A stretch of DNA of 64,000 bases from Mesorhizobium sp. dw_380 (GTDB lineage Bacteria > Pseudomonadota > Alphaproteobacteria > Rhizobiales > Rhizobiaceae), in assembly GCF_018588885.1 (NCBI RefSeq), contig NZ_JAFFIW010000004.1, positions 186,001-250,000 on the forward strand, in the 5' to 3' direction. The notes under the pieces are model-generated. The model was not told the origin of the DNA. It made no database searches and was given only the letters and a program-made list of their open reading frames with translations. Of this stretch, positions 59,681 through 64,000 are shown in pieces. Made by a program: the position numbers and the translations under genes. Each line of letters begins with the position of its first letter. Within the stretch, counting starts at the first letter, position 1.

Positions 59681-60646
59681 GTGTTCGACGGGCTGAGCGC
59701 GATCTATGTCGTCTATGCCGGAGCCGCGCTGACCGGCATCATGATCGCCGAAGCTTGCTATCTCCTCTACGCCGGCCGCAGCGACAAGCGAACCGCCATC
59801 AACCGGCGCATGAAGCTGCAGGAAAACAAGATCAGCCAGGAGCAGGTGCTGATCCAGCTGCGCAAGGAACGCGGCCTCGATGCGGGCACCTCGCTGTTCT
59901 CGCCGGACCGGTTCCGGGCACTGCGCACGCAGTCGGGCATGATCATGCCGCTGCCGAAATTCCTGATGATTACCTCAGGCGTGGCGATTGCCATCACCCT
60001 GTTCGCCATCTGGTACGGCTTGCCGCTGCTGATGGGGCTCATCCTGTTCGTCGTGCTGGTGCCGCTGGTGCCGGTGATGGCGATGCGGTTCATGCGCAAG
60101 CGTCGGCTCAAGCGTTTCGGCATGCAGCTGCCCGAGGCGCTGGAGCTGATCACGCGCGGCCTCAAGGCCGGTCACCCGGTGCCGGTGGCCATTGCCATGG
60201 TGTCGCGCGAAATGCCCGATCCGATCGGCACTGAATTCGGTGTCATCGCCGATGAGGTGACCTATGGTTCCGATCTGGTCTCGGCACTGAATTCGCTGTT
60301 CGAGCGGGTCGGCCATGAGGACCTGCCGCTGTTCATCACCGCCGTCTCGATCCAGTCCAGTTCGGGCGGCAATCTGCGCGAGATCCTCGACGGCCTGGCG
60401 TTGACGATCCGCGATCGGGGCAAGCTGCGCCGCAAGGTCCGCGCCATCTCGACCGAAGGCCGCATGTCGGCCTACATCCTGACGGCGATACCGGCGCTGC
60501 TGTTCGCCGCCATCATGGCGCTGATGCCGGGCTTCTATCGCGATGTCTGGGGCGAGCCGAAAACCTGGTATTTGATCGGTGGGTCGGTCACCTGGCTGAT
60601 GCTGGGTAATCTGATGATGTTCAAAATGTCGAATTTCAGGTTCTGA
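59681..60646 (+). CDS. tadB: Flp pilus platform protein TadB
   Basis: The 321-residue inner-membrane protein has three to four spans and the T2SSF/TadB domain: PEALELITRGLKAGHPVPVA near 150 and SIQSSSGGNLREILDGLA near 225, then a C-terminal pair of spans. The start is GTG 59681, 4 nt after the cpaF stop, with AGGAG upstream. It forms the platform with TadC. Confidence 0.92.
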   Translation: MFDGLSAIYVVYAGAALTGIMIAEACYLLYAGRSDKRTAINRRMKLQENKISQEQVLIQLRKERGLDAGTSLFSPDRFRALRTQSGMIMPLPKFLMITSGVAIAITLFAIWYGLPLLMGLILFVVLVPLVPVMAMRFMRKRRLKRFGMQLPEALELITRGLKAGHPVPVAIAMVSREMPDPIGTEFGVIADEVTYGSDLVSALNSLFERVGHEDLPLFITAVSIQSSSGGNLREILDGLALTIRDRGKLRRKVRAISTEGRMSAYILTAIPALLFAAIMALMPGFYRDVWGEPKTWYLIGGSVTWLMLGNLMMFKMSNFRF

Positions 60647-60647
60647 C

Positions 60648-61613
60648 ATGCAGGGCTTCATCGAGTTCCTTGCCTCGCTCGCACCGACTTCATTGATGCC
60701 GGTGGCCATCCTGCTTTTGGCCCTGGGCACCGTCGCGGTCGGCTGGCCGATGGTGGCGGCGAAGGGCGACCGTAATGAAGTGAAGCGCCGGCTCAAGGTC
60801 GACCATGGTCCGGTGGCCGCCAAACCCGAGCCGGTGCAGAAGAAGAATTCCGATGTCGTGCGCGAGAAGGCGGTGAAGCGGGCGCAGGAATTCTACGCCA
60901 AGAGCGATCCGGAAAATGTCGCCCGGCTGCGCATGAAGCTGATCCAGGCCGGCTACATGGAGCCGCGCGCCGTCGGCATGTTCTTCATCATCCGCTTCTC
61001 GGCGCTGATCGGCGGCGCCTTTGGCGCTTTCGTCCTCAACCAGTGGCTGGCCAGTGCCGACGCGACGATGACCAGCCGCTGGGCGTTCGTCATCCTGTCG
61101 GGCGTGGCCGGCTACTTCCTGCCCGGCCTGGTGCTGACCCAGAAGACGCGGGAGAAGATGCGTGAATACCGCAACGGCTTTCCCGATTTCATGGACCTGA
61201 TGATCGTCTGCTCGGATGCGGGCATGAGCATGGAGGCCGGCATCGAGCGCGTTTCCAAGGAACTCGCCAAGACCTATCCGGCACTCAGCCAGAACCTGCA
61301 GTTGGTATCGCTGGAACTGAGGGCAGGGCGCAGCCTCGACGATGCGCTGAAGGCGCTCGCGGACCGCCTCAGCCTGGACGAGGTTCGTTCCTTTGCCACG
61401 CTGTTGCAGCAATCCAAGGAACTCGGCACCAGCCTGTCAGGAGCGCTGCGCGTATTCTCCGACGAGATGCGCCACAAGCGCATGTCGCTGGCCGAGGAGA
61501 AGGCACATGCTCTGCCGGCCAAGATGTCGATACCTGTGACCGTGTGCATCCTGCCGGTGGTGCTGATGATCGCGATCATTCCGATCATCGTCAAAATGAC
61601 GGGCGCGCATTAA
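60648..61613 (+). CDS. tadC: Flp pilus platform protein TadC
   Basis: The 321-residue inner-membrane protein has an N-terminal span (PVAILLLALGTVAVGWPMV), two spans near 105-160, and a T2SSF domain (PDFMDLMIVCSDAGMSMEAG near 180, ELRAGRSLDDALKALADRLS near 225) ending in a C-terminal span. It follows tadB by 1 nt (TGACATG). The operon ends here; no tadD directly follows. Confidence 0.92.
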   Translation: MQGFIEFLASLAPTSLMPVAILLLALGTVAVGWPMVAAKGDRNEVKRRLKVDHGPVAAKPEPVQKKNSDVVREKAVKRAQEFYAKSDPENVARLRMKLIQAGYMEPRAVGMFFIIRFSALIGGAFGAFVLNQWLASADATMTSRWAFVILSGVAGYFLPGLVLTQKTREKMREYRNGFPDFMDLMIVCSDAGMSMEAGIERVSKELAKTYPALSQNLQLVSLELRAGRSLDDALKALADRLSLDEVRSFATLLQQSKELGTSLSGALRVFSDEMRHKRMSLAEEKAHALPAKMSIPVTVCILPVVLMIAIIPIIVKMTGAH

Positions 61614-61805
61614 GATGCGCCAGCGTGCCTGGAATAATGCCTGCTTCCAACGAGGGGTTAAAGTGCACTGTCACCGTAATTCCGAGTCCTCATGGTCCGG
61701 TGACAGGTGGGGGAGTAACACTAGGGGCCGCAGCGGGAGCATCTTTTAGACTGGGGCCGCAGGGACCTATACGTACGTCTACGATCCTTCGAATAAGAGT
61801 GAATC
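61614..61805. other. Start of a low-GC insert after tadC
   Basis: The DNA shifts to a clearly lower GC content and codon use unlike its neighbours. A frame at 61637-61867 (MPASNEGLKCTVTVIPSPHG...) overlaps the next gene but has no ribosome site and no recognised family. It could be the end of a larger lost gene; Gly-rich GGGVTLGAAAGASF is its only motif. Not called as a gene. Confidence 0.4.
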
Positions 61806-62090
61806 ATGCTCAAAAGGTTTCGGGATTTCGTCGTCGTAGCAATCGCTGCAACTTGGATTTCCGCTAGCTTTTCGAATGCCATCCTTGACAATACATATGT
61901 GGGGTATCCTAGGGAGCCTGACTCTGTCAGGCATCTTGTCATGCCATATAGCGTCAAGGGTATTGTTGTTTACATAACTCCATGGCAGATGGAGGTAATA
62001 TCAATTTTCCGATACGTGTTGATCGTTTCGGGAATCCTGATGGTCATACTTATAATCGTGAATCAATTCTTCCCATTTCGAAAGAAGTGA
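61806..62090 (+). CDS. Small membrane protein in low-GC insert
   Basis: The 94-residue protein starts with a signal-like span (FVVVAIAATWISASF), a short periplasmic part (NTYVGYPREPDSVRHLVMP), and a second strong span near the C-terminus (RYVLIVSGILMVILIIVNQF) with a basic end. Base and codon use are AT-rich compared with every neighbour, indicating transfer. It could be an immunity protein for a toxin, by analogy of size and topology only. No family recognised. Confidence 0.6.
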   Translation: MLKRFRDFVVVAIAATWISASFSNAILDNTYVGYPREPDSVRHLVMPYSVKGIVVYITPWQMEVISIFRYVLIVSGILMVILIIVNQFFPFRKK

Positions 62091-62182
62091 GAAAGCTAGG
62101 GTATGAGTTCGTCCCAGGCAGGCGTGTCACGCGCCGGCATTTTGTTCACGTGCCGAATTCGCAGACCGAGGGTGCCGCCATC

Positions 62183-63016
62183 GTGAAGAACTCCATGCGA
62201 ATACTGCTGTGTGCCGTCTCCCTCGCTCTCGCCGCCAGCCTATGGCCCGCCCACGCGGCCGGCGATTGCGGCGATGCCGCCGCCATGGTGCAGCAGGCCT
62301 ATCCCAAGGCTCGAAAGAGCACCGACGGTGCCTCGTTCACACTCGACCCCCATACCAGCATTGTCCTGCTCCCGCTGGATGATACGCCGGGCGTGGTCTG
62401 CAAGGTCTGGCCCTCTCATGACGATCTGCTGCTGGTCTCCGTGCCGCTGATCGATAGCGCCAAATCCAGCGACGACGAGCATTATGGCGATATCGAGCTT
62501 CTGGTCGTCGACAGGAAGACCCTGCAGGTGCACCAGCGCCTGCTTCAGCCCAGGCTGATGAACGATGATGCCATCGCGATCCGCAAGATCGAATTCGATA
62601 CTGGCCGCTATGTCCTGGCGTCCGGTGTCACCGCGTTTGGGCTGCGTATCGACATGGCAAATCACTCGCAGCCCGATCCGTTCAGCGAAACCGATCTGAG
62701 GCTCTACGCCATTGCCGGCGGCGCCCTTCATGCGGTGCTCGACGGCCTTGTGGTGGCCGACTATGGCGGTGAAGGCGACACCAATTGCGCTGGATCCTTT
62801 CATTCGAGCCAGGTCAGCCTGACGATGAGCCCGGCGAGCCACCATGGCTATCACGACATTGTCGTGGTCGAGCGGTCGGATACGGACGACCCATCTGTCG
62901 ACAAGAATGGGGAGTGCCAGTCCCATCCCGGCAAGTCCGTGAGCCGGACCTACCGGCTGCGCTATGACGGCGGCCGCTATCCGGTTCCGGACGAGCTCAA
63001 GGCCCTGGAGCCGTGA
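62183..63016 (+). CDS. Exported hypothetical protein
   Basis: The 277-residue protein has a signal peptide (ILLCAVSLALAASLWPAHA), then a mature domain with several short beta strands (SIVLLPLDDTPGVVCKVWPS; LRLYAIAGGALHAVLDGLVV). Several cysteines (DCGDAA, VVCKVW, NCAGSF, ECQSHP) suggest disulfides, so a periplasmic location fits. The GTG at 62183 follows GAGGGTG; ATG 62195 is an alternative. The same frame runs upstream to 61982 without a signal. Family unknown. Confidence 0.7.
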   Translation: MKNSMRILLCAVSLALAASLWPAHAAGDCGDAAAMVQQAYPKARKSTDGASFTLDPHTSIVLLPLDDTPGVVCKVWPSHDDLLLVSVPLIDSAKSSDDEHYGDIELLVVDRKTLQVHQRLLQPRLMNDDAIAIRKIEFDTGRYVLASGVTAFGLRIDMANHSQPDPFSETDLRLYAIAGGALHAVLDGLVVADYGGEGDTNCAGSFHSSQVSLTMSPASHHGYHDIVVVERSDTDDPSVDKNGECQSHPGKSVSRTYRLRYDGGRYPVPDELKALEP

Positions 63017-63177
63017 GGATGCACTTGCGTCTGCCGGATGGAGGTGTTGCAGCCCATGGTTAATGGCAGGTATACCGGAAACCAAATCTTAGATGCATTT
63101 CGGCACCGAAGCTTAATCGCTGTGCTGTATTGTCTTTGCTGAAGAACGACCCGACAAATCGGGCGACGGGGCAGGGC

Positions 63178-63651
63178 ATGCGTCAGACGAAATTTGCGGC
63201 GGTGGCCATGATGGCGGCCGTCTTGACGATCACCGGGTGCACGACGAACAGCAGCGTCGACACGACCAAGACCACGGCCATTCCGCCGGTGGCAAAAAAC
63301 GTCGACACCTCTGATCTGGCGGAAGGAAAGGCGCAGTTTCGCGACGCCAATTATGGTCTCGCCGAACAGCATTTCCGCAAGGCCGTCGAGATGAAGGCCG
63401 ACAATGCGGAGGCCTGGATGGGGCTCGCCGCATCCTATGACGAGCTCGGCCGCTTCGACTTTGCCGACCGCGCCTACGGCCAGCTCCTGAAGGTCGCCGG
63501 CCGCAAACCGCAGATCGTCAACAATATGGGCTATTCGCAACTGTTGCGCGGCAACAAGAAGAAGGCCAGGGCGCTGCTGCTCGAGGCGAGGGCCGGCATG
63601 TCCGACCCCACGGTCGTCAACGCCAATCTCGCCTTGCTCGACAAGGGTTGA
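63178..63651 (+). CDS. tadD: TadD-like TPR lipoprotein
   Basis: The 157-residue lipoprotein has a signal peptide with lipobox TITGC near residue 20 and two to three TPR repeats (FRDANYGLAEQHFRKAVEMK; AWMGLAASYDELGRFDFADR; VNNMGYSQLLRGNKKKARAL). TadD proteins have this form and act in the Flp pilus secretin assembly. The gene is 1.5 kb after tadC, separated by two unrelated genes. ATG 63178 is preferred to 63130, which would place an extension before the signal. Confidence 0.82.
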   Translation: MRQTKFAAVAMMAAVLTITGCTTNSSVDTTKTTAIPPVAKNVDTSDLAEGKAQFRDANYGLAEQHFRKAVEMKADNAEAWMGLAASYDELGRFDFADRAYGQLLKVAGRKPQIVNNMGYSQLLRGNKKKARALLLEARAGMSDPTVVNANLALLDKG

Positions 63652-63824
63652 TGCCCGTTTGATCCTCGCGCCGGCCAGGGTGCGGTTTCGGGACAGGTGG
63701 TATCGACGCTTTGTAAACCGTAACCGCAGCTTGGGTCGAAAGATCGGCTGAAAACCATGTTCGAGGGCTGCCGCTGACCTAGAATGCAGAGCAACCGCCG
63801 ACGCTCGAGAGGCCGCCGCCCGAT

Positions 63825-64000
63825 ATGTTGGATTTCAGTTCGCTCCTGCTCGCAGCCGCGTTGTCGGGTACCTGCCTGGCCGGCACCATGTTTGCCATCT
63901 GGTTCACCGCGCCGCGAGCGGGCTTCGTGCTGACGGTGGCGTGCGGCATTCTCGTGCTTGTCGCGCATGTGATCCTGTTCTGGCGATACACCAGGGACCC
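63825..64000 (+). CDS. Partial gene, N-terminal membrane segments (possibly a GGDEF protein)
   Basis: The gene runs off the window. The first 58 residues contain two hydrophobic segments (SSLLLAAALSGTCLAGTMFA and GFVLTVACGILVLVAHVILF) with a WFTAPRA turn. This resembles the N-termini of multi-span diguanylate cyclases in this group, but no catalytic domain is visible. GAGG lies before ATG 63825. The gap from 63652 holds nothing else I can support. Confidence 0.5.
   Translation, partial: MLDFSSLLLAAALSGTCLAGTMFAIWFTAPRAGFVLTVACGILVLVAHVILFWRYTRD

Overview
The window looks like chromosome of a high-GC alphaproteobacterium of the order Hyphomicrobiales, most likely Mesorhizobium or a close relative. 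The grounds are the gene families and their order (folE beside hisI, a CpaB-F/TadBC pilus operon, DUF982 and DUF6434 proteins, class I PHA synthase, class II FBPase) and the rhizobial intergenic repeats. This is inference from gene content; no rRNA or species marker is present.

Layout. 1-2.7 kb: end of a periplasmic ClpP-fold protein, tRNA-Leu(UAG), trigger factor. 2.8-11.5 kb: a respiratory island with a class I cytochrome c, haem O synthase (ctaB), a DUF2189 membrane protein, a YbaK deacylase, and a leftward operon for an alternative haem-copper oxidase (subunits II, I, two subunit-III proteins, subunit IV). 11.7-17 kb: a Gly/His-rich exported protein, an oxidoreductase/LysR pair bracketed by radC and a decayed copy of the radC 3' end, and map. 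17-24 kb: an accessory stretch of small genes (DUF982, DUF6074-like, one interrupted ORF), a tadG/tadE/tadF-like pilus set, long gene-poor DNA with strong hairpins, a 29-codon peptide with a lasso-type leader motif, small membrane genes, tRNA-Glu(UUC) and a MITE-like element. 24-40 kb: housekeeping genes (M15 lipoprotein, phaC, alanine-type aminotransferase, hom, glpX, recJ, patatin, hisI, folE, IscU-like scaffold, yidD) plus a class D beta-lactamase. 40-54 kb: methyltransferase, thrS, acyltransferase, nitroreductase and flavin reductase, ICMT, CoA-ester lyase with MaoC, DUF2336, FUSC, parE. 54-64 kb: cpaB-cpaC-cpaD-cpaE-cpaF-tadB-tadC, a low-GC insert, an exported unknown, a TadD-like TPR lipoprotein, and a truncated membrane-protein start at the right edge.

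How the genes work together. The cytochrome c, ctaB and the five-gene oxidase operon make a plausible self-contained electron-transfer module. The 19-21 kb and 54-63 kb blocks together supply most of a Flp/Tad pilus (secretin, ATPases, inner-membrane platform, minor pilins), but no major pilin or prepilin peptidase is visible here. hom and the adjacent aminotransferase serve amino-acid synthesis, folE and hisI share a GTP/His block, and phaC makes storage polyester.

Most interesting for follow-up: the orphan RiPP-like peptide unit at 22.4-22.6 kb, the duplicated radC tail flanking a two-gene cassette, the triple-hairpin gene-free region at 21.8-22.0 kb, the tandemly repeated ribosome-binding unit between two oxidase genes, and the low-GC insert after tadC.
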